A DNA stretch of 64,000 bases, taken from the NCBI GenBank assembly GCA_963678675.1, contig OY783193.1, forward strand, positions 11,828,822 to 11,892,821, in the 5' to 3' direction. The translations under genes and the position numbers were made by a program. Positions within the stretch are counted from its first letter, which is position 1, and every line of letters starts with the position of its first letter. The notes under the pieces are model-generated. The model was not told where the DNA came from and searched no databases. It saw only the letters and a list, made by a program, of their open reading frames with translations. The DNA comes from Xiphydria camelus (Eukaryota > Arthropoda > Insecta > Hymenoptera > Xiphydriidae). Below are positions 32,356 to 45,002 of this stretch, piece by piece.

Positions 32356-33937
32356 CGAAGCGCAAAATTTATCAATATCCTAAACTACGAGACGCGTCTA
32401 ATACTCAGTATCGGTATTAGCATCGTAAATACGTCTGAAGAATGTAACCAGCCTAAATTCCTGAGCCATATCCTATTGCGAGGCTTCCTGCACTTATGCG
32501 CAAAACTCGGAATCCCTCTGCCACGTCCGGCAAAATGTAACATCGAAACTAAAATACCAGCGATATCTCCATTCCATGCCCAACAACGCAAACGCGTTTG
32601 CCATCCGGTTCGGCATTATCCGCGACGATTCGCGTGTACACAAATACATACGGCACGGGGATATAGCGGAACGATGAGGAAAATGGAAAAAAGCAAGCGC
32701 CCTGCAGATAACTCGAAAGTTGAATCAATTAAAATGCGCGCGGTAACGGCAGCCGCGGGAGGCTCTTTATTTATTCCGCCGCGGCGCGCGAAACGCGGAG
32801 GCGAAGTGAGAATTCTGCAAATGTTAAACGCCCGCAAAATAAACGACGTGTTGGTCGATGAAACGAATGGGAATCGCAGAAGAGTTACCATCCATTTCTC
32901 TCTCCTGCGTTTATAATCGTGGTCCTTCGAGTAAAAGAGAAACTCGAAAGAATCATTTCGCTCGTCTTTCGCACGAGTATTATCCGTTATTCGAATTACG
33001 AACGTTCTCCAAATCGATCGTCGAGAGGTATAAAAGTCGAATCTTTTCTGAGCAATAAAGACGAATCGATAGAGGATCGCACGCTCCAGTTAATAAAAAT
33101 TTAAGCGCTGCCGAGACATAATGCTAATCAGCAATTTGCAATTCTTTTTATGCGCTTCTTACCACTGCAGCGAGCAGTCCGCAAACAGGACGGGACTTAC
33201 ATTGGATTTCTTACTAACTAACACCCGAACGACGCCTCTTGATTACAAATTGCTTATTATGCCGGGCTCCCGCTGTCTGATATTCGGAGCCCTACTGTGT
33301 AATTTTCGATGCATAATTTATGGTCGATTTAATGAGCCGCAAGAAAAGGAGTGAAGGCAGCCGAGGGATTGTTTTTAATTATCCGTCGCGGAATTTTCTT
33401 GCCTCGCTGGCTGACGCCCCTCCGCTCTCCTTTCCTCTCTCTTTCTCTCTTACGGCACCGTCGCGCTGCTTTTTCATTTTTCAGGTGCGTGCTCGCAATA
33501 CTCAAAACGCGCGGATGTAAACTCGATCGATCCGAAAAGTGCCCATATCCCCTGGGGATGTTTTTTCAGATCGTATTAACATTTAACGCGCCACCCTCTT
33601 TGTGATCTAATTTTGTCGTCTTTAGTGACGGAAAACTCCCGTTTCCTCGTTTCTAAGAGACTCGAACAGCCCCCTATCTAGTCCCCTTTCCCTACGTTCA
33701 ATTCTCTTTCCGTCATTATGCTGAGAAAGATGACTTGGTCGATCAAACCAAAATCCTGGAAATGATGACCATACCATTTGGTAAAATACAGATTCTCTCC
33801 TACTGTTTAATAATCCTACAGTGGAATACGACGGGAACGCTTCACGTGGCATTTTTGGGTGCTCCGCGTGTACCCAGGCGATAATATCGAGATTATTTTG
33901 GAGGAAATTGAAATCGCAATATTTCGAACGACTAAAG
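32356..33937. other. No gene recognised
   Basis: Non-coding. Several overlapping frames (32476-32916, 33320-33605) show no recognisable domain or splicing. Confidence 0.45.
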
Positions 33938-34120
33938 ATGTTTGGTCAAATTGACCAATTATTATTGGTTACAATAATTAAACGTTCAGTTGGAGTGAAT
34001 AAACATTTGGTTAGAATAACTCGATATTTGGTTCAGCTGACCAGTATTTTACCTAGAATAACTAAACTTGTCTAATCAGATCCGTTTTATCATTTTAACC
34101 TAATTACTTTTCTCTGCGTA
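33938..34120 (-). repeat. TIR element with internal repeats, reverse copy 2
   Basis: Carries the same words inverted: TTTGGTTAGAATAACT, AATAATTAAACGTT, and the terminus inverted as TACGCAGAGAAAAGTAATTA. Shorter and more diverged than the copy at 32113. Confidence 0.65.
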
Positions 34121-37100
34121 CGAAACACCGTCGAATCGAACCGCACCAAACCGCCGTTCCGCCATTTCTTTTCCATTTTCATTCCGCCTCACGTTCTCGT
34201 CGCGACTGCTCGTCCCGGTGAAAAAAATGCATCCCAGAACGCGCGATCGACGCGCATACGCGTACCGGGGCAACGGATACACGCGCACAGGCACGCGTTG
34301 CACTCAGCCGTGCGCGTTAGCGAGTTAGTGAACGTCCGTGGCTGTAGGATACGCAGCGTCGGAGCTGTTTTAATGCCAAATGGATTTGTCCCGATGCATC
34401 AACCGCATTTCTCTCCCGGGCCACCCTCCCCTCGCGCGCTTCCCGTTTGCGATGCAGCGAGCCGCGGCTCCCTCCGCGCGAGAGGGACGCCCGTCCCGCC
34501 GTTGGCGCGCGGAGATGAGAGGACTCCGCTACGCGCGCACCGCGGGTGCGCGCTGCTCTCGTACGTCTGCGTGCTTTTTTAATGCTAAATGTAGCCTTTT
34601 GTTCGTGCGCGGGTGTATGGATTCGGGGGATCGCGCGGGCGTGTGAGAGCTTTTTTCAAATGCTAAACGCCCTCGCCCGCGCCCCGAGCTTGCGGCGCCG
34701 TCGATACAGGGTCGCGCGGAACTCGCGACGCGTCGTCGCCGAGCTTTCGGAAACTCTTCCGTCTAATCGTCCTTTGAACGATTACAGAGGAAATTATTTC
34801 GCGACGATTTCTCGATCCCACGGGGCAGCTGCTGCTACCTATCTCGACAGCGACGCGAAAAGATAACGCGCGATGCCCTTACGCGAGCGCGTCGCGATAA
34901 CTCGTCCCAACGACGTACGACGCTCGAGAGAGTCCGGTCGTTACCCACTGTCCGTCCTATCCGCGGGATTTGCTCCTTTTTGGCACGCGGCTAAAGACCG
35001 CGAGGTCCGTTTCGCATCGCGCGGGGAGAAACGAGAGGAGGCGGTGCGCGCGTAGCTGTTTGATATTCCTGGCAGGGAACCACGTAGATTCCACGCGTTC
35101 GAAGGACGAGGAGCGGGGCAGTCAAGGATTACTCGATCATGCGGAGTCGACGAGAAGGAGAGGCGCCTAAACAGATGGAGGGGCAGGAGCGCGGAGCCAG
35201 TCTTCTCCTCTCCCGTATTCTTCTTGGCAGAGACTTACGGGAGAAAATCTACTCCGGGGCTGACCGCGCAGCGCAGGCTTTATTTACAGCAGGACTCCAA
35301 CCACCCCTTCGTTCTGCATTTCAAAGGCTATCGAGTATTTGAAGAGCCGTAATGCCGTCGAAGAAACGAGGGAGAACGGCGGCCCGAAGGGGGGAGGTGC
35401 GTTATCGTACGAGTCTGTTTTTCGCGCACGCGTGGCCGATCGGCCGGTTCTTTTGCACCCCCCGTTATCGGGGTGTTGGTCTCAGTGCCCGTTTCAGCCG
35501 CGTGCTGGCGCCAGTATAGGAGAGTGTAATATTTTTTACTCTTTCCGAACGCGCGAGGATCCCCCCCGTCGCCCACCCCGACCATCCACTGCATAGTCGA
35601 CGGTCGAACAACCCCCACCCACTTTTCGGCCGACCCACCCTTACCCCCACCGCATTTGTATACGTGGGTTCGATGGGTATTGATATATTATTCCCAATAG
35701 TTCGTTTTTTTATCCACCTCCCACCCCCTGCTTTTTTTCAATTATAATTCTTTTTCGTATCCAATCAATCATTAGTATTTCCATTGTCCTTCGGTATTTT
35801 CATTTGGCGTCGCGCGCTGCAGCTGCGGGGTGTGCAGCCGTTGACCGGCGGGCATCGCGCGCGCGAATTCTGCGGAGAATGAGAGAAGGGGGTGAGGGGG
35901 TTACAACGCGATCGCGAGTTCTGCCGTACCTCGGTTCCATCGGTGATCCCGTCGATTTGTTAAAATGCGACGGAATATTAATTTCGACTTTGTCTTGAAC
36001 GCAAAGCCTTTTTTTTTCATTTTTCGCTCTCCTTTCGACTGCTTTCGTACGGTTTTTTTTTTGTTGTATTTCTGAGGTGAAAAAGTGGAGCGGATTTCTT
36101 CGAGAGCGTGTTTGATAATCTCTTTTCACAGGGTCAGATGGATTATCGATAACATTCTATCTTGTGTAGTTTGATTTAAGAAAGAAAGAAGTCAAATTAA
36201 TCGTTCGGATTGAGAAGGGACGTTCGAGGTACACACGAATCTTCGAAAAACGAAGAAAAATCTTCGAGGCGCAACAAGTTCGTCAAGAATTTGCACCACG
36301 AGTCGACGGTGGAAGGCGAAGCAACGATTCGAAAAATGTTGCGAAGCGCGGCAGCTTTATCAGCAATCGCTTTAGCACCTGAAAATTGCCTCGCGTTTTT
36401 TCCGCGTGGCGCACTTAATAAAACACGCTCGCCCTCTCCGGTACTCTCCGAACCTACCCGCCGCCGCGTTCGCGTGCTCTCCTTCACGCCCCGCGATGTA
36501 CTCCTTCCACTCGCCTCCCCACACCCTTCTCCGCCCTCTCTCGGCGTCACTTTGTCGCGCCTCGGCACCTCTCTTTTATCCTCTTCGAGATAAATCATCG
36601 AAGTTGCCTCGTTACCGGGAGGTGCGAATGGACTACGCTTTTTATTCGGGATCAAGATTGACGAAAGTGCGCTATCCAGAAAAGTGATTCACTGAATAAG
36701 AACTTATATTAAGAGACACGCGTATTTCGTCAATTTATATTCAAGTCATTCACTTGTCTACACTGTGAGAAATACCCGGATCGTCATGACGTTCATACAA
36801 ACTACAGCAATTAGTTGTTTCTAAAATTTACGTTCGTTTCGCCGCATGAATTTAAAAAAATATTTATTCTTAAAAAAAAATGGTTAGATTTACCTTATAA
36901 AGCGATTCAAATTAATTGTTGTATTTATTGTAACATAATATTTACGAACAAATTGAACATATATTGAATAAATGTTTAGCAATTTATTTGTATTAGTTTG
37001 AAATCATTTGATGACATAAATATACTTGTTTAATGATTACTCATTGAGCGCACAATCTTGATGCGTCAGATAAGCTAATATTACTTAAAGTTGCTGTAAA

Positions 37101-38481
37101 ATTTACGTACCTACATTTGTCTATCTGGGTAATTGCTGATGCCAAAAAAATGTTTCCATCGATTAAAAATATGATATCATTCTAGAATCAAGCTATGGTT
37201 TTCTTCACGCAAGAAAATATTTGATAAGTTCGAGTAATTGTTTTTTTTCGCGTAGAATGAACTTCTTGTTTCAATGAAGGAATCTGTATTCTTAAAAATT
37301 TGTAAAATCATATGTTCTTGATCCAAGACATTTTTTTAACCCCTAGCAATTATTTCTCTGTGTGTGTAGGTGTAAAGATATTTCTTATTTTATGTGTTAT
37401 TTAAAAAAAAACTATATTTAAACCACGAAGAAAGAATTTTATGGAACCTCGTCCAGTTGAAACTTTCCGTAATTCGTCCTTTAGAAGAAAATCCTCCGTA
37501 ACTCTCGCCCCTGCAGTCATTTCCCCGCCGACCGCGTACTTTTAGACCAGCAGTAGCAGCAGTCCTACGCAAAGCCCGAATAAACGGCTGCCAGAGACTA
37601 TAGGTAGACCCTCATCGCTTTAACACTTCCCGCGGAGTAATAAGGCGACATTAATTTCCGGGCGACTTTCCGATAACAATTTGTTCAACTTCCTTGCAAA
37701 TCTCTGCAAAATCGAGGCTCGAACGCGGATGCGGCTCATATGGCGCAGCGCATGGCCCGAAACGACCCCCGATTCCTTTTCACTCCGTACCGTACAGCGC
37801 TTCGCACTCGAAAGGAGCCGATCCACATCCGGCGCGGTGCGCGCAGCGCGTCGAAGCGCGGGGCAGGCCACGAGACGGAACAAACGAGCGGAAAAATGAC
37901 GGGGGATGGAAAATGAGATTTGTTGGTAAACCGACAATTTATTGCAGGTATCTATGGAACGCATCTCCTGACGTTCCTCCGACCAGAGTTATAATTAATA
38001 CGCTCCCGTCACAGAGTGGCCGGCCAATTCTCTCTCCCTCCCGCGCGCGCGGAGGGGGGTCCGGTTACTGATTAAGTTTGAATGACTGGTGCCGCAAAAA
38101 CACATTAAAACTTGAATGAGTACGGATGAAAATTTGGTCGCCGGGAATCAAGAGACCGCAGAGCAAATGGCCTGGCGGTCGCGCGTCGCGTCCCCCCTCC
38201 GCGATACGGGAGGGTAGGGAGCCCTGTCAAAATATCGCGACGTGAAAAATATCAGAGTCAGTTCTGTTGCATTGAGCGACAAAGTGCAGCAGTATCCTCT
38301 TATAGGGACACACGATGAGCAGCTAATTCCTTTCAGAAATGCAGTTGAGTGAGTTTGCGAAAAACGTAGCTATCATTATCTATAAATAAAAAAAATGTTG
38401 CGTAGACGATGCGAAAACGGCTCGTAAGAAATGCAACGATCGATGCAGTCGATGAGTGGCGGTTATACGAATAGCATTTAA
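34121..38481. other. No gene recognised; CpG-rich block then AT-rich DNA
   Basis: From about 34100 to 36650 the sequence is CpG-rich with long but mutually overlapping open frames on both strands, typical of GC-rich non-coding DNA. From 36700 to 37400 it is AT-rich with nothing recognisable. A promoter-type CpG-rich region is possible but nothing specific supports it. Confidence 0.4.
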
Positions 38482-38892
38482 GGGCATGATGAGGCTCGTA
38501 CGACGCGCCCTCGTGCGATCAAATGTTTGCTGTGGAATATTTCCGAGATTAATAACATTTAAACTACAAATCAAGTGTTATTGGCTAAAGCGCACCCCGA
38601 ATTACACCCGAAGATCATGGTTTCTAATTGTTAATGCTTTATTAAACAAATACAGCGCGAACGAATATCAGCGGTGGTCAATTATCGCTAAAACCGGTTA
38701 ATTCTTCCATGTTTGTGTATTTATTTAATAAAGAATTAACAATTAAAAATCATAGTCTTCGGCTCTAAATTGAGATGCGTTTTAGTCAATAACACTTGAT
38801 TTGTAGTTTAAATATCATTAATCTCGGAAATATCCCGCAGCAAAAATTTGGCCGCATAAAGGCGCGTCGTATGAGCCTTAACCATTATGCCC
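38482..38892. repeat. Large inverted repeat, arms about 175 bp
   Basis: Left arm 38482-38655 and right arm 38715-38892 are imperfect inverses. TATTTCCGAGATTAAT, ATTTAAACTACAAATCAAGT and GTTATTG are conserved in both. The loop is about 60 bases. Weaker pairing extends outward to about 38440. No ORF of interest. Confidence 0.85.
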
Positions 38893-40280
38893 ATATACGT
38901 CGCCCGCCATCGCATGCCCGACGAATTTTCAATTTCGTGGTTAAATCACTGCATCGCGCTCGCTCGTTTGGCAGAACCATCGTTCGTCTTCCTCGCGACG
39001 CGTCTTTTGCAGGAATCTATTATATTCCCCGAGATCAGCGTCCAGCACCCCTTAATTGGACAAATAACTATGTATCGTTTTGCGGGAACGCCGGGTCATA
39101 CCTCGTAACGAGCTGAAATTTATCTGGTCGCGCAACAAAATATAACTACCATTCCGTTCAACAAATCCTCTCCTCTTCCTCTCCGAAAAAAAAACGAAGA
39201 GTCCTTCGCTGTCCTCATCGTCATCCAACTGCGAACGGATCTACGCTACGCTACCCTGCACGGACGGAATCGCCAAATTGGGAGATGAAATCTCGCGCGG
39301 ACGTCCTTCATCCCTCTCCACCTCCCTTTTCTTCCGCGCGCGTCTATATACCGTCATAAAACGATCAACCGCGGGGAAAGATTATCTCTCACGGAGCGAC
39401 AGTCGTAAAGCCTTCAAGATCAATCGGAAATCGCAAATCCACTTTACCGGCCGATCGCACGGAGGAACGAGGGATCCATCAGGCAGCGCGCGTAACCCAA
39501 GACGATCGTTTCCTCAATAAAAATCGTCAACCAGATCGTAGCTCACGTGCCGATACGGGCGTGCACCTCTTCAGGCCGGCCAATCAGAGCGCACCGGCAC
39601 TTTAATATATTCAAATGTAAGCGGTAGCGGTGTTTATGTCCTGACATTGCAAATTGTAGCGGCTACGCCATAACTTATAGTAATTGCTGCGCGCCAGAGA
39701 GAGAGAGAGAGAGAGTAATTATTTATACTCCTGATACTGCGAAGGGCTCGTACTCTCTTGGTACTCGCTGAGTATTCGCATGCCCGTTCGCATGCATGTT
39801 CTCGCGCCACTGCGATGGCGAGAGGAGGGAGAACCGCGCGCGGAGGAGATTCGTATCTTCTTATCTTCGCGCGGGAATCGACTACCAACGATTCGAGTGC
39901 GATTCGACGATTCATCGTTATAAAGGCGGCCGGCGTCACGCACACGCGCGCGAGGAATTGGCTTCGCGGGTACTTAAACGGGTGGTGGTTTATCACATTC
40001 TTCGGCTAATCGTTGCGGGATCATTGACAGGTCAGTATAGTTGGTCAACTTGTCGCGCGCGTCTGTGCGTGGTTATGATTTTTATCGAAGCGCCATCTGT
40101 CCATATACGAACAATTTGCCGATAATCGACATTTTTTAGATCAATACCGGTGCGTTCAAATTTTGCCCCGATTGTCATGTTAATTCACAACTTCCTGTAT
40201 TATAATGCATAACATAGACGAGAAACGAATATTGAAATCTAATTAAATTTGAGATTTTTAAAATTACTGGAATATTGAAC
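38893..40280. other. No gene recognised
   Basis: Non-coding, with a (GA)n tract at about 39696-39715. Overlapping CpG-rich ORFs at 39634-40125 are open on both strands and unrecognisable. Confidence 0.45.
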
Positions 40281-40536
40281 AATTGAAGGGTACAGGAGTA
40301 AAAGGGGGAACATCACGTTTTAGCCAATTCGTGATTTCTACGCCATTTAGTTGACAATTTCGCATTCTTTCAGCTGGCAAAAGATTTCAGGCAAAAAAAG
40401 GTACAGTCAAGAGATACAGACGTTTAAAATTGTAGCGTATATAACAGGCAAAGAGAGGGATTGTCCGCGCGCAAATTTGCTGTCCTGTAAATTTGCTTTT
40501 TTTGACATCCCCCCTTTACCCCTGTATCCTTCAATT
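40281..40536. repeat. MITE with 34-bp terminal inverted repeats (256 bp)
   Basis: The left AATTGAAGGGTACAGGAGTA and inverted right AATTGAAGGATACAGGGGTA continue into AAAGGGGG. No coding capacity. Confidence 0.85.
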
Positions 40537-41590
40537 ATAAAGAAAAGTAGAAGTTATTCGGAAAATTTGGATGGCTGTGAATTATAAAGCAATGATACCC
40601 AAAAATTGAAGTAAATAATTATCTAAAATTATATTCCAACTGCCTTCCATAATTTCAGGATGTATGTACGATGAAATCGGCTTTCATCCGTATACCTCAC
40701 TACGATAGAATCAAAGGTTCGAAGTCGACCCGCCTGCAGCGAGCTCGTGTTTCCCTCCCACGGCCAACAGTCGAAAGAGCTATATCCATCCCCTATGGTT
40801 ACCAAATATCGATCCCTCAAACACGTAGGGTGCGTTAGAATTCTGCAGCTATAACGAAAGCCCATGGTAAATCGAATAGTTACGTATGTACATCTGAACG
40901 AATAACTAAATATGATGAAATGAACTACCTTCTGAAATTAATAAAACTGAAGTGGAAAAAAAATCAATATCATTTGAATGACCTTTGAACTTGCTCGGTT
41001 AGTAAGATACTCTTCGAGTAACCATCAAAGAGTTTCTCGGTAAATTTACCTTAAGGTTCAGAGACTCGACCGATATGCCAGTTTACTCGGTCGGCTGAAC
41101 AAAGCGGGAAAGTTAAAATGACATAGTTGGTAACACAGAATAAGGTGCGATCGATTTATCAAAACATAAAAGTTGAACCACTAGTCCATAAGGTAGAATA
41201 AGGCCAGTGTCGTAGATCGACGGTGGTTATTACCGACATTGGTTCACGTCAGTACCGGTACTCCATAATACAAAATTTCGTGTACTCACTTCTATTCCGA
41301 CCTTATAAATCGATTTATAATCGCAATCCAGTAATACTTCAGTTACTAAACCCTGCGTTGATAACGTAACCTTGGTAGGGAGTACCTATAAAGGTAAACT
41401 GCAGTTGTTGTAGTCTTTAAACGTCTATCTGTTAACCTACATATGGTTCCATTCCCATTCTTTTTTTCAGAGGGGGAAATCTTCCAAAGAAACCCCGAGG
41501 TGGCCAGCCTCGGGGTAGTATCAGATTCAGAGAGCACTACAAGATATCTGGCTGAAATTTAATGCCGATTTGCCCACTGACATAATGCCA
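40537..41590. other. No gene recognised
   Basis: Non-coding AT-rich DNA. No repeat with clear structure. Confidence 0.45.
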
Positions 41591-41606
41591 ATTCGGCCAT
41601 TCTAAA

Positions 41607-41998
41607 GTAACGGAGGTGACACTTTGACGCTCAAAATCATGAAAAAAGTATAATTGAAATTATTATTTTTTTGCACGCGATCAAGTTGCTTATTTCGATT
41701 TTGGGCTGATAAAAGAAATTATGATGATTTCTTAGGGGAAAAAAATGAATCATGCACAAATGCATTTTTCAAACATGGTAACGGAGGTGACGCGCACGAT
41801 ACTAAATTCTCGACTTGCTTTTGTAATTTTGAGATTTCTGCGATTTCAGCAACGATTTCGAGCTACTTTTTTTTTAGCATTTATTATTGACATGCAGAAT
41901 AAATTGACATTCTCATGATGGCTAACTAATTCTTCATTTTCATTCAAAAAATTGTTGTTTATAGTAACGGAGGTGACAAGCAAAGTAACGGAGGTGAC
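41607..41998 (+). repeat. Left cluster of GTAACGGAGGTGAC (four copies)
   Basis: Exact 14-base copies at 41607-41620, 41778-41791, 41964-41977 and 41985-41998, all in the same orientation, spaced 171, 186 and 21 bases apart from start to start. The first abuts the proposed terminal repeat. The layout resembles subterminal transposase-binding sites. Confidence 0.85.
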
Positions 41999-42326
41999 AT
42001 GTGCGATTGATTTTTACATTATTTGTATTTGAGATCGTTATAATGGATAGATAATGATGCTTTTAAACAGTATTAAACTTGATAATAATATTATTACGTA
42101 AACCAAAAATATGAAGGAGATAAATAACATTTTTTTTGGAGAAAAATTAAAAAATACAAGATTGACTATTTTTATCCGTTCACTTCTTCGATAGCAATAT
42201 CAAATTCATAAAAAGTGCGTCTGCTATGCGTTTTCTTTATAGGCAACGGCAAAATTTTTTGAATTTGTTCAAAATGAATGTTTTTCGTATTCTTACTGTC
42301 TAATCTAAAAGCTGTCTTCGCCGCAT

Positions 42327-44339
42327 TCACGCTTTCATCATTACAATAAGAACTTTTCCATGCTCGGGTGAAACAGATTCTTGACAGACGGCTACATATC
42401 TGTGAATCTTACCTCTTTTGCTCTGAATTTCAACAAGAACATGTGTATTTGGACCAATATTTGATTTTGACAAAAAAAATTCTGACATATTTGGCTCAGA
42501 ATCAGATTGCATATGTTCTTGCTCGTACAATCCATACTCTAAAACTTTTATCTTATAAAATTCAGATTCTGCCGTTTCCGCAGCAAGAATATGATATTTA
42601 TCGAATCTTCTAAAAGAATGGAACGAAGTGAGACCTATTTTTCTATGCTTCGCAGTCACAGACTTTACTTCTGAAACCTTTTCCCATCTCATATTTAGAA
42701 AATTTTCATTCTCTTTAACATCATTTTCTGGCACGAAGAAAACAGTGACTTTCTTGCAGTATTTCTTAGCATTTTCGTAATACTCTACAGCAGAATTGAT
42801 ATTTAAAAATGTTCAGATTTTACCTTAGTCCAAATAAGATTTTTCAGAGCAGCACCAACGCCATCGACAGCTCCTTTGCCATGGGAAGCAGCGAACGTAT
42901 TCCATTCAATGGAGGAAAAATCGAGATCATCTTGTAAATAACACACAAATTTGAGATGGTACATTTACTTCTAAATTGACTTGCTGCATTGTCCGAAAAA
43001 AGAATCAGGCGATTCACATTTGGCATGAAGTGCTTAATGTGTGTCGCAATAACTTTTAGGAATGTCCAGACCGAATTTTTTGAGTGACTTAAATCGTCAT
43101 TGATGATAGCGACAGAGTCAACTTTATCATTATTCCATATGCAACAAGTAAATATCGTGACTTGACGCTGCTTCCAATGAGCACTCTGAATTTGATTCTG
43201 AGCTGTCAAAGTTGCATTTTCAGAAAAGTCAACCTGGACTACTGCTACTTCAACATTTTTTTCATTTTTACACGTCTCAAAATATCGGGATTGAATTCTT
43301 TTCACAAAACAATGTTTTTTAAAGCCAGGAAGATCGACATTCAATTCTGAAACAACATCTTGAACCGTACGTTTTTCCTCTGCAATTTGAAAAAATCCAT
43401 CAACAATTTTCCATTTCTTTGTCGTAACATGCATCTGGAGATCTACATTCTTTGGCAACAAAATTTTCACGTCGTATTTGCAATTCGGGCAATCGTTGAA
43501 CATACAATTTTCGAGTGTTTCGTCGCAGCACATGGAGGTCAGTAATTCTTTGTATGAAAATAGAAATTCTTCGCAACAAGTGTGAACTGATTCGACAGCA
43601 AACGAAAAATTACAATGACATTTACATACACAAACATTATGTGGTGTTTGAGTTGCGGGAAGAACGCATTTAGGCCGAAATGAATAGAAATACGCTAAGG
43701 AAACTTTCACATCAGGATTTTCCTTTATAAACTCATAATACGCGTCGCTGATATTCATTAGCATATGACGTACTGGAATGCGTTCTCGCTTTCCGGTTTC
43801 GTTATTTTTTATCGATTTGACATCACGCTTTCCTCGAGCTTGACGACTTACATTATCGTTATAAAAAAATTTTTCAACCAGAGAGCTCTTGTTTCATTTT
43901 CCTTCGGAAGGCTAGGATTGGAGAGATTCTTGAATTTAAACCAGGTTTCTGGATCGCTTGTCCTTTTTACCAATTCATTTACTACGGCTTTTCGTTTACT
44001 TGGGCTTCTTGGAAGTGCAGCACTGACCTTACTAACAGCTTTTCCAAAACTTTGAGGGCATTTGTACGAACCCCTTTTTCTAGTAGGACTTTAGGATAAG
44101 GCTATATTAGCCATTTTCTTTAATTGTCGAGATTTATGTTGCTTTTTATTATTATATCTTCTTAGATCTAACAGATCCGCTTCAGTCATAGTTGCTTTTT
44201 TTTTGTAATAAGCTACTTTTTTTCGTTCTCTTTCTTTTTTTTTTATACTCCTCCCATTTGTCAGAGAGCATCCTGTTTTTGTTTCTTCCGAGATTTGGCC
44301 ACCAATTCTCTTTTGGAAGTTGGAGGCATGATCTGTCAA
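42327..44339 (-). pseudogene. Transposase-like gene with stop and frameshifts
   Basis: Reading leftward from 44339 the gene starts with a basic Lys/Arg-rich region (residues about 30-75). It is cut by an in-frame TAA at 44091-44093, then continues with a PRSPSKRKAVVNELVK motif. A frameshift at a poly-T/A run near 43861-43875 leads into the 43764-42844 segment. That segment has a Cys/His-rich zinc-binding-like region (HNVCVCKCHC; CNFNDCPNC-like spacing), then VQVDFSEN, SAHWKQRQVT and ILFSDNAASQF. Shifts near 42928 and about 42805 restore WNTFAASHGKGAVDGVGAAL and the C-terminal part. The D-x-F-S-E-N, FSDNAAS and SHGKGAVDGVG blocks define a protein family repeated many times in insect and cnidarian genomes, which I take to be a DDE/D-type transposase. 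I cannot give the superfamily name with confidence. Confidence 0.75.
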
Positions 44340-44418
44340 AATAGGACGAGTTTAAAATATTTTTTGAAGAAGTGCCATTGATGGCAAGTTAGACGTTAAC
44401 TATCCGATCTCATTTCAT

Positions 44419-44586
44419 GTCACCTCCGTTACCTAGTTTTCTTCCGAAATACATCAAATAAAATTAGGGAGAAAATACTGGTTGTACTTTGTCATCGTCT
44501 AACTTTGTTTCCGAAATCGCCAATCTTTACAAGTGAATACATCGAGGTTATTCAAACTTTAGTCATTTGTGGGTAACGGAGGTGAC
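44419..44586. repeat. Right cluster of the same 14-mer (two copies)
   Basis: GTCACCTCCGTTAC (inverted) at 44419-44432 and GTAACGGAGGTGAC (direct) at 44573-44586. With the left cluster these make six exact copies confined to one proposed element. Confidence 0.85.
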
Positions 44587-45002
44587 GTTGAAACAACAAA
44601 AGGTTCTTAACGTCGTAACATTTCAATAAACTCATCGTTCTAGATGAAATTCAGGTCGCTCAAAGAACAAAACAACTTATTTAGTTATCTAACCTCAAAA
44701 AAGTCATAAGCGCATATAATCGGCTCGAAACAGGGCTCACAATGATGGCACGACAATGCGCTGCCGTCGGCGTTTTTGCCGGTACTGCAGATTGCACTTG
44801 AAAAAAAGCGGTAAACTGAAATTTTCGAATCAATTTCCGTGTTTTCTTTATTATGAAGCATCTCTTGAATCATATTAGATGTTAGATTGCCTATTTACAT
44901 TATCTGAAAATCTTAATGATTGGTTTCACTTTTTTTAGAATGGCCGATTTGCTAATAGTAAATCTCTTCACGCTAGTAAATTGAATTTTATTCTATGCGC
45001 AA

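Larger units (their letters stand above)
41591..44952 (-). mobile_element. Degraded DNA transposon of an unnamed family (about 3.4 kb)
   Basis: Left CGGCCATTCTAAA (ending about 41606) and right TTTAGAATGGCCG (about 44935-44949) form a short inverted terminus of about 13-14 bases. Inside are a broken transposase-like gene read on the minus strand and six copies of a 14-base motif, GTAACGGAGGTGAC, clustered near both ends. The assignment rests on the gene's family resemblance plus this architecture. Confidence 0.6.

Noticed and set aside
34298..36687. Cluster of ORFs suggesting a GC-rich gene
   Set aside because: Frames overlap on both strands with low-complexity Arg/Ser/Pro translation, and no exon-intron structure or domain emerged.
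44685..44873. Cys-rich 62-codon ORF as an upstream exon of the broken transposase
   Set aside because: It lies inside the proposed element, but no convincing donor site or continuation into the 44339 start was found.
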